From NCBI RefSeq assembly GCF_003286085.1, contig NW_020825289.1:8060001-8124000 (forward strand): a DNA stretch of 64,000 nucleotides, in the 5' to 3' direction. How positions within the stretch are numbered: position 1 is the first letter of the stretch; every line of letters begins with the position of its first letter. Shown piece by piece: positions 22,101-32,391 of the stretch. Source of the DNA: Drosophila persimilis. Its lineage: Eukaryota; Arthropoda; Insecta; Diptera; Drosophilidae. Both the position numbers and the translations under genes were made by a program. The notes under the pieces are model-generated. The model did no database searches. It saw only the letters and a program-made list of their open reading frames with translations, and had not been told where the DNA came from.

Positions 22101-24440
22101 CATAATTAAACGAAATATAAAACACTTTAAAAGAAATAATTTATATTAAATTGGAGGGAAATATATTTAATTTGAACATGAATATATTTATATTAAATAT
22201 AAAATACGTATACATCAGACCCTGTCATATTAATGTCAAAATAAATTAGAAATTAATTAGAAAAATCATCCAATGTGATATTTTCACTCTCGGTGCATCG
22301 AAATATCTGTGTGTAACTCAGGCCTCCTTTCTCTGGGTGTACATACCATAAATACCTATCATTTGATATCTCCTTGATTTCCGGACTTCTAACAGTGTAC
22401 AAACCAATTCTAAGGCCACCATGTGGTGGGCATATTAGGAAATCTTGATTGATAATTATGCAAACTTGTGTCCCACGGGACGCAGTTATTAGCTGAAAAT
22501 CAGCATCAACTTCATCGTTGGCCCCCTCTGCCACCACCACCACCAGCATCGGCATCAGCATCGGCATCGTTACGGGAAAGTGCAATCTCGATTCCACAAC
22601 TTTGCAGACTCCTGCAGCGGCAACAAACATTTTCAATTTGCCAGGTGTGCGACAGGAGACAGGAGACAGGAGACAGGAGAGACGCGCAGGGCAGGTGCCG
22701 TGTGCATGAGCTCGACAGAGAGCGCCGCGAGCCGCGAGCCGTGAACCCACAACAAGGCGGGCTGGATTCTGTTGACGACGATGCCAGGCGCTGCGGTTGG
22801 ATTCGAGGATGCGGCTGATGAGGAGATTGTTTGAAAATCACAAGAGCAGCATCAAAAGGGGCCAGAGGCGCGGAGGCGTGGCTAAAGAGGGTTGACTGAA
22901 GAAAATCATAATTGTTGGAGGAGCGCTCAACCATTGAGTGGTTTTACAATCCCATAAACTATTTTGATGAGGATTATAGGGCAAGGCATAGGGTTCTGTC
23001 TTACTAAAACAAAGAGCTGGAGCTCATATCGAAATATGCGAAAGAGGACTCTCATAACTCAGTTTTCAACCACCGTCTTAAGTCGTCCGTCGCTCAAGTC
23101 GTAGTCAAGCAATTATCATTAAAAACCACCCCAGAGCTAGTATAAAACTTACACTAAATACCAATAAACGTTATATGTGTGTATCTAGTACATCGAGTAA
23201 ACTTTGGAGCTCTCGTGGAGCTTTGCTGATGAGCGGCTTTGAAATAACCTCTCAAAGGAAAAGGAAATAACACCACAATGCGGTTCCCTTGAATGGAGAA
23301 GCGTGACAAAATTGGCAAAGCAAAAGCATAACTGTGGTATTGCTCGTAAATATGAGCACTACAGGGAGTGGAGTGGAGTGGAATGGGTAATTCTATTTGG
23401 GTATCTGTGAGTCGTTGTACTGTTGTTTACTTGATTTCTTTGGGGGCTTTCGCTTTTTTCTACTTTCGACGCTTTAGACGCACAATGCGCCTCAAATTAT
23501 GCAACACAACGCGACAAATTCAATTTGCCATGCCCCATTCCCCATTCCCCCCACCCATCATCCCCCTCACCGGATAAACACGTGACCAACAATAACGAAT
23601 GACAGGAGCTGGAGGAGGGGAGGAGGAGAGCAGGCGAGGAGCGAGACACGTGGAAACTTGCGTTGAAAAATCCCAGGAGAAATTAGTTTGATTTATGTTG
23701 AGTTTCCGGTGCAAATAAATTGCCAAGTTTACAGAACTTTGGACCCACTGCAGACGCATAATTGATTATGCGAGCGGCGTACGCAGACACACACAATGGA
23801 AGGACAGGACAGACGGACAGGGCGGGCGGACGGACAGGACGGGCGGACGGGCCACGGGGTGCTCCCTGTGCATTGTTAATGTCGAGAGCGTCTATTACTG
23901 TACAATCTGCTCGTCAAATTGACACTCGATTGTTGTTTGACTGCTGTGCCCATGGTATACTTTATAGAGGGTGTGCCTAGTGAGTGCGAGAAAGCGTTCT
24001 TTGCACATGAACATCATCGTAGAGAAAGAGAGGGAAGGACCACAAGTTGAAGCGCCAAAGAGGCCCTGGATCAGTGCCGCCAACTTTTCAACAAAACAAA
24101 AGCTTTCAGCTTTCATTTTTCAAAAAAAAGCAAGCGTAGTTAATGGGTTTAACAATTTTTTATTAAAGTAATACTTAATATATTTTTACAGTATTTTCAT
24201 TAACCATTCCAGCTCTACGGGATTATCTTCAGATACGAGTTCGGACGACTGACTGCTTCGTAGTCAAAGCAGCATTTAGTAACATCCTTCCACTGACAAT
24301 AAAACCTTACCTTATTCACAGAATGCTATTGGTCCTTCCACTAACCTTGCAGTATATAGATGTGCCAGTTCACACACCAAACATGTCAGAAGACCCAGGG
24401 TCTTCGGCTCTGGCATTCGTCTAACGCTGGACTTCAGCTT
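13129..24440. other. Long gene-free stretch
   Basis: 11.3 kb with no convincing coding exon, only short overlapping frames and microsatellites: CCCTCG repeats near 17640, GT near 21603, CA near 21825. A strongly AT-rich block lies at about 21890-22260. A C-terminal piece of a minus-strand frame at 22253-22500 has ordinary protein-like composition, but I could not tie it to a gene. The stretch could hold regulatory DNA of a neighbouring developmental gene; this is inference. Confidence 0.5.
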
Positions 24441-24894
24441 CGAGACGAGTAAGTTAATCAGTATATAACTGTGGACATATTTTAAAATATATCCTCCTTC
24501 ACAGAGGACCGAGTCGTATTCGATTTCCCCTCCGCAGGCGGAGTCCTGCCCAAGTATCGCCAGCCAGACAGAGTCGTGTCCCAGCAGGACAGAAGCGCAC
24601 CCGATGCAAGATTGGAACCTAACAAGACATCGTCATCCTTCATCGATAACAAGAACCTTGACTACGGCAACCAAGGACCTGGACTACGGCAAGCAAGGAA
24701 GGTGCTACGCGAGCTACTGGATAGATCTCATTTCTTTTGGGTTTAAGGATTATAATATAATATAAAATCATAGATACAAATTTGTACCACTTGTTTATTT
24801 ATTTGTACTAAACTATCCTATGCTAAGCTAAGTTCTGATGAATAAAATGAATGAAAACTTATCCTTTCTGTTCTCTGTATTGGGGAAACTATCC
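24441..24894 (+). repeat. Left arm of a 2-kb imperfect palindrome
   Basis: Inverted homologue of 25973-26462. Shared landmarks in order: CGAGACGAGTAAGTTAATCA, a run TTTTAAAATATAT, a 3' splice-like CTTCACAG, GACTAYGGCAACCAAGG, and a tail with AATAAAATGAATGAAAACTT and TGTATTGGGGA. The content looks like a spliced gene: a GTAAGT donor at 24449, an acceptor at about 24505 and an AATAAA at 24841. Confidence 0.85.
24506..24748 (+). pseudogene. Exon-like coding relic in the left palindrome arm
   Basis: After the CTTCACAG acceptor one frame reads DRVVFDFPSAGGVLPKYRQP and continues through SSFIDNKNLDYGNQGPG to a TAA at 24746-24748. The mirror copy has the aligned tail SSFDLAIDNKDFDYGNQG. Between the copies there is a 24-nt length difference next to a 4-nt indel, so their frames differ. 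No family recognised. It may be an unrecognised lineage-specific gene with one broken copy, or two broken copies. Confidence 0.35.
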
Positions 24895-24911
24895 TGATCA
24901 AGAAAATGCGT

Positions 24912-25290
24912 GGCACGCCCAGATCGGTTCACAAATACCGCTAGAAAACCAAATATTTTCGATTGGAAAAAAGGTCCTTGATCCTTGATAAGGACTCAAT
25001 TAATCAAGAAGTCGTCGCACGTCCCGATCTGGCCACAAATAGCCGAGAAAGCTAAATATGCATGGCTGGGGTTTGTCGGAGTCCTTAGCGAAGGATCAAG
25101 GACATTTTTTTGATTGTAGGAAGACGTCGCACGTCGCGATCGGGACACAAATAAAGCAAAAACAAGATGTATATCTCTGGAGCAAATATCCTTGATCCTT
25201 GGTCCTTGATAAGGAATACATTAGACCAAGGAAGCTATTCCGAGTACGGAAAGCCACGGCACGCCTAGATCGGGCCAAAAATAACGCAGA
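24912..25290 (+). repeat. Degenerate tandem array, units of about 105-130 bp
   Basis: Four diverged units are marked by GCACGYCY-GATCGGRCACAAATA (starting near 24912, 25017, 25128 and 25259). They alternate with CCTTGATCCTTGATAAGGA-like segments. Confidence 0.7.
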
Positions 25291-25530
25291 AAACCACAAA
25301 AGTTGTTGTTGCCAATTGTTGTACACCAAATTTTTGTTGTTGTACAACAAAAACCCCCAACCTGCGACCGCTCAAATGGCCAAAATCGGGAATTTCAGAT
25401 GTGGGATACCAGGCGAACAGAAATCAGCAGCAAGCAACCTTTGCGATCGGAATTGGGGATTACGGGTTTGAGAAACGAGAACAGGGTGAAAATAGAACAA
25501 GTAAACTAAAATAAAATACTAATAATAATC

Positions 25531-25925
25531 CCAGATTTGAATTTCGGCCGTTACACCATTTTAAACGGTCAAAGAAAATAGGAAAAAAACGGAAAAAATA
25601 AATTAAAAGAAATTTAAAAAGACCGGCGACGCTGTGCTGATTTCTGTTGGCCTGGTATCCCAGATTTGAAATTCGGCCGTTACACCATTTTAAACGGTCA
25701 AAGAAAATAGGAAAAAACGGAAAAAATAAATTAAAAGAAATTAAAAAAACTAGTGACCTTCTGCTGATTTCTGTTCGCCTGGTATCCCAGATTGGAAATT
25801 CGGCCGTTACACCAGTTTGAACGGCCAAAGAATATAGGAAAAAACGGAAAAAATAGACTTAAAGAAATTTAAAAAACTAGTGACCCTCTGCTGATTTCTG
25901 TTGGCCTGGTATCCCAGATTTGAAA
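25531..25925 (-). repeat. Three tandem units of about 125 bp
   Basis: Each unit carries TTCGGCCGTTACACCA, ACGGTCAAAGAAAATAGGAA and CTGATTTCTGTTSGCCTGG. Part of the unit occurs in inverse orientation at 25380-25440, which places the palindrome apex near 25480. Confidence 0.85.
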
Positions 25926-25972
25926 TTCTCCTTATTAAGGATCAAGGACATTTTAGGATATTTAGTTTTCTC

Positions 25973-26462
25973 CGATAGTGTCCCCAATACAGAAGACAGA
26001 AAGGATGAGTTTTCAATCATTTTATTCATCAGATCTTAGCTTAGCATAGGATACGTTAGTATAAATATATATACAAGTGGAGAACATTTGAATCTACTAT
26101 CCTAATATATGGACGCGTATCTCCGTAAACCTAACAACAACGAGATCTATGCAGTCTAGTTGCCCCCCAATCCCTTGGTTGCCATAGTCAAAGTCCTTGT
26201 TGTCGATGGCCAGGTCAAAGGATGACGATGGCTTGTGCGATTCGGGTCTTGCAATGGGTGCGCTGCTGTCCTGCTGGGATACGAATCTGTCTGGCGGGGA
26301 TAGGCGGTTTGTCCTCGGTAATACTTGGATAGGACGTCACATGACGGGGGGAATCGGATCGGTTTGTGGCAAATCGTTGGGTACATATGTAAGTCCTCTG
26401 TGAAGGAAAATATATTTTAAAATATGTCCACAATTATATACTGATTAACTTACTCGTCTCGA
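25973..26462 (-). repeat. Right arm of the 2-kb imperfect palindrome
   Basis: Reverse-complement partner of 24441-24894. Read on the minus strand it has the same donor GTAAGTTAATCA, the same CTTCACAG acceptor and the same AATAAAATG tail. Upstream of its donor (26463-26580, minus) is an open frame ending PFWPSGSYAESNARDE that does not resemble the left copy, so homology stops at the exon end. Confidence 0.85.
26156..26404 (-). pseudogene. Exon-like coding relic in the right palindrome arm
   Basis: The frame aligned to the left copy at its end reads QQDSSAPIARPESHKPSSSF and runs through DYGNQGIGGQLD, but it is closed upstream by a TGA. The other aligned part (DVLSKYYRG) is in a different frame because of a 24-nt insertion and a 4-nt deletion relative to the left arm. 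It is probably a decayed duplicate. No function assigned. Confidence 0.3.
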
Positions 26463-26987
26463 GCGTTTGATTCGGCATATGATCCGGATGGCCAGAAGGG
26501 TGAACGCGCTGGTAAACGATGGTGGGCATATCGGTGTCCGCGGGCACGCAAGAGGTATTCCTGAAAGAGCTGGAGGGAATAAAAGACGAAGAACCAAGAA
26601 AAAATAGTCAATGGGCAAGATGAAAAGGGGGCAAACAAGGAGAACTTACCCGGTGAAAGTCGATGGGGTAAAGCATGGTGCATGAAGCAAGACGATGTCG
26701 GTAATGTATGCACCTGGGAGGCACGTACATACGTCGCACGTCGTTTCAAAATTATCTTGTACGCTGGTGGAGGTATTGGCAAATATCGATCAAATATAAT
26801 GATGAACCTGCCACATTTTCACGCAGTAAAAAAGCTGAAAGAAAGCCAAATTAATTTATACAAATTCCAGAATTCCTGCTTCCCGACATTCACAAATTTG
26901 TTCCGCAGTTGGCCTTAAAAAAAAACCAGATCTTACGGAGAAAAAGCGAAATCGGCAGCCCTGCACTGCATCAGCTTGCTTCTGCAG

Positions 26988-27171
26988 TCACTCTTCTGCA
27001 GTCTCTCTTCTGCGGTCTCCCTTCTTCAGCCTCTCTTCTGCGGTCTCTCTTCTTCAGCCTCTCTTCGGCGGTCTCTCTTCGGCGGTCTCTCTTCGGCGGT
27101 CTCTCTTCGGCGGTCTCTCTTCTGCGGTCACTCTTCCGCAGCCTCTCTTCTGCAGTCTCTCTGCCGCAGTC
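26988..27171 (+). repeat. 14-bp minisatellite (CGGTCTCTCTTCGG)n
   Basis: Roughly 13 imperfect tandem copies of a pyrimidine-rich 14-mer, the middle four identical. Produces Ser/Leu-rich spurious frames. Confidence 0.9.
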
Positions 27172-27973
27172 CCTATGTTGCTGCCGTTTCCATCGCTCAC
27201 TCGCTGATTTTCGTTTTTTCTGTCTCTTTTTCGCTTTAGCTGTTTATTTTCTTGGAATTCATTCAAACGAAGCCACTATGCTGTTCATAGAAGCATACAT
27301 ATACATATGTTAAAGAGCTACAAGGGAAGAGTGAGCTATCCATGGAAATAACTATTCCTCTGCACCTGTCTTTGTATCTTGATATTCCTTGTCCTGGTCT
27401 ACCGTTACCTGTTTGTTTAATACACTTTTTTTGAATTTATTCGATGCACAACTAAAGTACTTAAATTATTTTTTGTTATCGCCGGACTTTGTCAGTTCAA
27501 ATTGTTGGCTGTTTGCTAACCAGAGCATGGGACAACAGAGCGACAGATACAGAGATAGAGAGCGAGGGAGAGGGAGAGACTCGGTGAGGCGGCAAAGTTT
27601 GTCCCAAGCAAAGTTTTTGTTCGCAAATTGCAGTTTGCATTCTGCTGCTGCTGCTGCTAATGCTGATGCTGCTTACTGTTTGCTGCAACATCATAACTGC
27701 CACTGATGATGGGGGCAGTGGGCGTGGCCAAAAATTCAAAATTCACTGAATTCTGCAAAGGAGTTTATTGCACTTGACTCGAGGCCGGCACGAGATGAGT
27801 CTTGACACTGGGTAGCGAAGAGAGAGGCGTGGAGAGGAGAGGAGAGGAGAGCCTCCTCGTTTGGGTAACTGAGAGCCGAGCCGAGTCGAGCCGAGAACTA
27901 TGCGCCGTTTGCTTTGGTTTTGTGTGCTGCAAGTTTGCTTTGACACTTTGACATTGACAATGATGTATGTGAT

Positions 27974-28083
27974 TGTAGTGTATTGACACTCAGATTTAAG
28001 CACGCGTTGTCTTCAAGATTCTCTTTTATTCTATATCCCTTGGATGGTGTGACCGTATATGGATATTAATATAATACCTAACA
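27974..28083 (-). repeat. 3' LTR (110 bp)
   Basis: Identical to 32392-32501. Ends are TGTAGTG...CCTAACA on the plus strand. Left flank is GTGAT. Confidence 0.95.
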
Positions 28084-28094
28084 CGCCTCTCCTT
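28084..28094 (-). promoter_or_regulatory. Polypurine tract of the retrotransposon
   Basis: Read on the minus strand AAGGAGAGGCG abuts the 3' LTR, the place where plus-strand DNA synthesis is primed. Confidence 0.7.
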
Positions 28095-28289
28095 AGATGT
28101 TTAATATACATGTCATTTACAAATCTATTTTCTTATAACAATTTGATTTGTGTACTTAATCTAATTATCGTATATAAAATTTATGTGATTTCGTATTTTT
28201 CTTTCTTCTTAATCTATTTAGTATTTGTTTCAGTGTTTAATTTGTACATAATTTGATTTCATAATTCCTTTCTTTATATTATTTTATTG

Positions 28290-31200
28290 TTAAATACGCT
28301 TTACTACCTTCCCTGCCTCACGTGGTCTCAACTCTCTCCTGGTGGGTGTTGGTTGAGAAACTATTTGTTCATTGTTGGTTTTGGAATTGTCATCTACTGA
28401 ACAATTGCTTTCGACATCAGGTGTTTTCGCATTAGGCGATGTATGATTGTTAGTGCTTTGGTTTCTAATTTGATCCAGGTGACGTTTTATTTCTCTGTTA
28501 TTGTTCGCCAAAATACAACAATACGAACGCGGGCCCAGTTGTTGTTTTACAGTTGCCTGAGTCCAGCTTGCTTTGTTAGGATTTTTGTAGTCCCTAACCA
28601 TAACTTTTTGACCCTTAAAAAATTCTGTGCTTCGTCTACCTTTGTGATTTACAACACACTCAGTCTGTTTTTTATTTATTATGCTTTCGACCGTAGGTGG
28701 TTTTAACAACGAAAATCTTGTTCTTAGTGTACGACCAAAAAATAATTTAGCAGGAGATTCGCCCGTAGTACAATGAATCGTATTTCTGTAATCGATCAAG
28801 AATCTATTTAAAATTGTATTAAAATCTTGTCTTTCATTAGCCTTTATGTTTGCATATAGTGATTTCTTAACAGTCTTTACAAAATTTTCTGCTTGACCAT
28901 TAGTCGCTGGATGTCCTGGAGCAGTAAAAATGTGATTAACACCATTGTTTTTCATAAACGTTTTAAAATCATCAGAAGTAAACTGTCGTCCATTGTCACT
29001 AACTAACACGTCTGGTAAACCATATCGACAAAATACTTCTCTAAGCTTGTTGATAGTAAACAATGAAGTTATTTCCTTCGTTTTGAATACTTCTGCCCAT
29101 TTTGTATAAGAATCTATAATAACCAATAAATGAAAACCTCTAATTGGTCCTGCAAAGTCTATATGTACTCGACTCCAAGCCTTTCCTGTGGATTTCCACG
29201 GTATTAACAGACTCTTTTCTGGACTTGATTGTAGTTCCTGACAAGGAATACAATCTCGAATTAATTTCTCAATTTCAGAATCTATGCAAGGCCACCACAC
29301 ATAAGAACGTGCTAACATTTTGGTTTTTACTATTCCCAAATGCGATGCATGAAATTCTGCTAAAATAGCTTGTCTCAGTTTGGTTGGAATTACTACTCTG
29401 TGTCCCCATAAGATACAATCATATTCCACTGAAAGTTCATTTGTTTTTGAGATGTAGGCAGAAAACTCGCTGCCATTTAATCTTGTCTTCGAACCAGTGT
29501 TAATTGCCTCACAAACTTTTGATAATATTGGGTCACGTCGTGTTTCACGAGCTATTTCTTTGAAGCTAATTTTGAACACCTTTTCGGACTGTATAAAATG
29601 TATGTAATTATAGTCTTCGTTTGGTACAGCCGTTTCCCATTGAGGCATTCTTGAGAGTCCATCTGCTATATTTAAGGTCCCCTTTATGTGTTCAACTGTA
29701 TATTGAAAACCTGACAAAGTCAGTGCCCATCTTTGCATTCGTGCAGAGGCCATCAATGGAAGTCCTTTCAGGTCTCCAAATATGCTTAGTAATGGTTTGT
29801 GATCTGTTCGAAGGATGAACTTGTTTCCTAAAAGATACTGTCTTAATTTACTCACACAGAACACTATAGCCAGGGCCTCTTTCTCGATTGTACTGTAATT
29901 ATGCTCGCTTTTGGATAATGCTCTTGATACAAATGCTATTGGTTTGATATCTTCATTGCATTTATGTGATAAAACACCTGAAACTGCATGACTGCTAGCA
30001 TCAGTCGTTAATACTAACGGTTGATCTGGGTTGTAGTGAACTAAAACTTGTTCAGAAGTTACTTCTTTCTTTACCTCTTCATATGCACTCTGACATTCGC
30101 GTGTCCAATTAAATTTTGTATTTTTCTTTAATAATGCATATAAAGGACTCATTATCTGAGCGAAATTATTGATAAACTTTGAATAATAATTTACCATGCC
30201 TATGAAAGCTCTAAGCTGTGATACGTTTTCCGGAGCCGGTGCAAACAATACACTCGCAACTCTATCATTGTTTTTGCTCAGTCCTATCCTGTCAATTGAA
30301 AATCCTAGGTAACAAATTTTGGATTTAAAGAACTCACATTTCTTGTCATTTAATTTAAGTCCAACTGATTTCAGTTTTCTAAGTACAGCTTTTAGGTTTG
30401 AAATATGTTCTTGAAGATCTCGTCCTGTAACTGTTATGTCATCTTGATAAACCACAACTCCTCGCATACCCTGAAACAACCCTTCCATTGTTTTTTGAAA
30501 AATAGCTGCTGCAGTTTTTATACCAAATGGTAAGCGTTTAACTTTCAATAGTCCAATATGTGTGCTCCAAGTACACAAATTTTGAGATTGCTCATCTAAA
30601 TTTAGCTGATTGTAAGCATTTGACAGGTCAAGTTTTGAATACAGTGTACCCCCTTCAAGCGCTGCAAAAATGTCGTCTATTCGAGGTAGTGGATACTTTA
30701 CGTCGACTAAAGACCGGTTTAATGTAACCTTATAGTCACCACAAATTCGTATGTCACCGTTTGGTTTTAAAATCGGTACTAAAGGTGTTGCCCATTCAGA
30801 ACTAACAACTTGCTCTAAAATTCCATCATCTATGAATTTTCGTAACTGCACTTCAATCTTTTCTTTCCATGCTAATGGTACTGACCTAGGCTTGAAAAAT
30901 ATTGGTTTTGCATCTTCTTTTAATAGTAACGATATCGTATTCGTAGTATATGAACCTAAACGAGGCTCAAAAACTTCAGCAAACTCCGATTTAATCTGTT
31001 CTGTAATTACAGAATTTGGTTCATTTACGTACACATTGTTCACCTGCATTAACTCAAAATTAAAAGCTCTCAAAAATGTTCTACCTAGCAAAGGTGGACT
31101 CACTGCATTGGTTACAACAACAACAATTTGTTTTTTTAGACCTCGATATTCGATCGTTGCATCGTACTCACCAATAACTTTGATTGAATCTCCATTGTAA

Positions 31201-32324
31201 TCTACATATGGAACTAGACATTTTCTAAGTGGTCTGCTGGTATTTAAGCTTTCGTAAAATGTTTTTGGAACCAATGTGCACGGTGCACCAGTGTCGCAAG
31301 CAATTTTCGTTATGTTTCCATCAATTTTTACAGGTAAATAATACACTCCACTAGTTGAGGTTGTATCAACGCTATAGATAGAAAAGTTATAATTATCATT
31401 ATCAAAATTATTATCAGAATGTTTTGTTTGAGATACATAATTTACGGATTTTTTTGATTTGTTTTTACAAATGCTCGCCAAGTGACCTATTTTTCCACAG
31501 CTGTGACATTTGCATGCCTTATACTTGCAATTGTTTGAGTTATGATTTCGCCAGCCACAGTGTGTGCATGGCTGCTGCTTCTTTTCTCTGCCAGCGTCGC
31601 AGTCGGTTTCGCCGTCGCCGTCACCGTCGCTTCTGCCGCCTCTGTAACTCACGTTTCGGTTGCCCTTGAAATGACTTCTGCCGTTGCTCTTTGCTTGATC
31701 TCTGTTCTCGCCTCTTTGCCTCTGCCATTGACTAGTCCCGTTCTTTTGATGCATGTAGTTGACGTTGTGTTCTGTCTTCCTTGTGCTGATCTTCGTCTCC
31801 ATGATCATCGCCTTCTTGAGTGCATCAGCCAGAGTTAGATTTTCGTCTTCTTCACATATTCTTTCATATATGGGGTTGGGAAGGCTCATCACAAATTGGT
31901 TTAATACAAACGCTTCCAGATTTGAGCCAAATTTGCATTCCAATGCCAATTGTTTAACTCGAGCATACCACTCCGCTACAGTCTCATCTTCACTTTTTGT
32001 GGACATGTGAAATTGTTTTCTTTCTCTGAATATGAGTGTAGGTGGTGTGTAGTGTGTTTTTAAAATTTCACATAATTCTTTGTATGCTTTTGATACGGGT
32101 GATACCGGATCGCACAAACTATGTAGTACAGTGTAAGCCGCTGTACCGATCGACTTCAACAAAACTGCCTTTTTTGTGTTTTCCTCTTTCACATTCAATT
32201 CGCACAAATGTATGTCGAATTTTTCCTTCCAAATGCAGAACGTTTCTTGGTGTGGCGAAAACTCAGCAATTGTTGCCATTTGATAGAATGTTGGTGCTTC
32301 ATTTTTCGTCATGTTGCTATTCAT
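28290..32324 (-). CDS. Gag-Pol polyprotein of the Mag-like Gypsy element, 1344 aa
   Basis: One uninterrupted frame carries the whole replication machinery, with no gag/pol frameshift. Gag is at about 1-290, with two CX2CX4HX4C zinc knuckles at residues 253-266 and 273-286, between a basic Gly/Arg/Asp stretch and a Lys-rich linker. The aspartic protease has DTGA at 344-347. Reverse transcriptase is at about 480-680 with YQDD at 626-629. RNase H has TDAS at 774-777. The integrase has its zinc site H992/H995/C1025/C1028 and catalytic D1056, D1110 and E1146 (D-D-35-E). A short chromodomain-less tail ends in basic residues. All catalytic residues are present, so the enzyme set looks functional. 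Q in the second position of YxDD is less usual than V, L, I or M. Start chosen at the first ATG, 51 nt from the primer site. Confidence 0.95.
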   Translation of the reverse strand: MNSNMTKNEAPTFYQMATIAEFSPHQETFCIWKEKFDIHLCELNVKEENTKKAVLLKSIGTAAYTVLHSLCDPVSPVSKAYKELCEILKTHYTPPTLIFRERKQFHMSTKSEDETVAEWYARVKQLALECKFGSNLEAFVLNQFVMSLPNPIYERICEEDENLTLADALKKAMIMETKISTRKTEHNVNYMHQKNGTSQWQRQRGENRDQAKSNGRSHFKGNRNVSYRGGRSDGDGDGETDCDAGREKKQQPCTHCGWRNHNSNNCKYKACKCHSCGKIGHLASICKNKSKKSVNYVSQTKHSDNNFDNDNYNFSIYSVDTTSTSGVYYLPVKIDGNITKIACDTGAPCTLVPKTFYESLNTSRPLRKCLVPYVDYNGDSIKVIGEYDATIEYRGLKKQIVVVVTNAVSPPLLGRTFLRAFNFELMQVNNVYVNEPNSVITEQIKSEFAEVFEPRLGSYTTNTISLLLKEDAKPIFFKPRSVPLAWKEKIEVQLRKFIDDGILEQVVSSEWATPLVPILKPNGDIRICGDYKVTLNRSLVDVKYPLPRIDDIFAALEGGTLYSKLDLSNAYNQLNLDEQSQNLCTWSTHIGLLKVKRLPFGIKTAAAIFQKTMEGLFQGMRGVVVYQDDITVTGRDLQEHISNLKAVLRKLKSVGLKLNDKKCEFFKSKICYLGFSIDRIGLSKNNDRVASVLFAPAPENVSQLRAFIGMVNYYSKFINNFAQIMSPLYALLKKNTKFNWTRECQSAYEEVKKEVTSEQVLVHYNPDQPLVLTTDASSHAVSGVLSHKCNEDIKPIAFVSRALSKSEHNYSTIEKEALAIVFCVSKLRQYLLGNKFILRTDHKPLLSIFGDLKGLPLMASARMQRWALTLSGFQYTVEHIKGTLNIADGLSRMPQWETAVPNEDYNYIHFIQSEKVFKISFKEIARETRRDPILSKVCEAINTGSKTRLNGSEFSAYISKTNELSVEYDCILWGHRVVIPTKLRQAILAEFHASHLGIVKTKMLARSYVWWPCIDSEIEKLIRDCIPCQELQSSPEKSLLIPWKSTGKAWSRVHIDFAGPIRGFHLLVIIDSYTKWAEVFKTKEITSLFTINKLREVFCRYGLPDVLVSDNGRQFTSDDFKTFMKNNGVNHIFTAPGHPATNGQAENFVKTVKKSLYANIKANERQDFNTILNRFLIDYRNTIHCTTGESPAKLFFGRTLRTRFSLLKPPTVESIINKKQTECVVNHKGRRSTEFFKGQKVMVRDYKNPNKASWTQATVKQQLGPRSYCCILANNNREIKRHLDQIRNQSTNNHTSPNAKTPDVESNCSVDDNSKTNNEQIVSQPTPTRRELRPREAGKVVKRI

Positions 32325-32374
32325 ATATTATATGCACTTTTAACATGTGTATGTATATTAATACGTTTTATTTT

Positions 32375-32387
32375 ATCCTCGTCGCCA
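32375..32387 (-). promoter_or_regulatory. Primer-binding site, tRNA-Ser(GCT)
   Basis: Four bases inside the 5' LTR the minus strand reads TGGCGACGAGGAT. This is complementary to the 3' end of a serine tRNA of the GCT type (…ATCCTCGTCG plus CCA), as I recall that tRNA. Confidence 0.75.
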
Positions 32388-32391
32388 ATTA

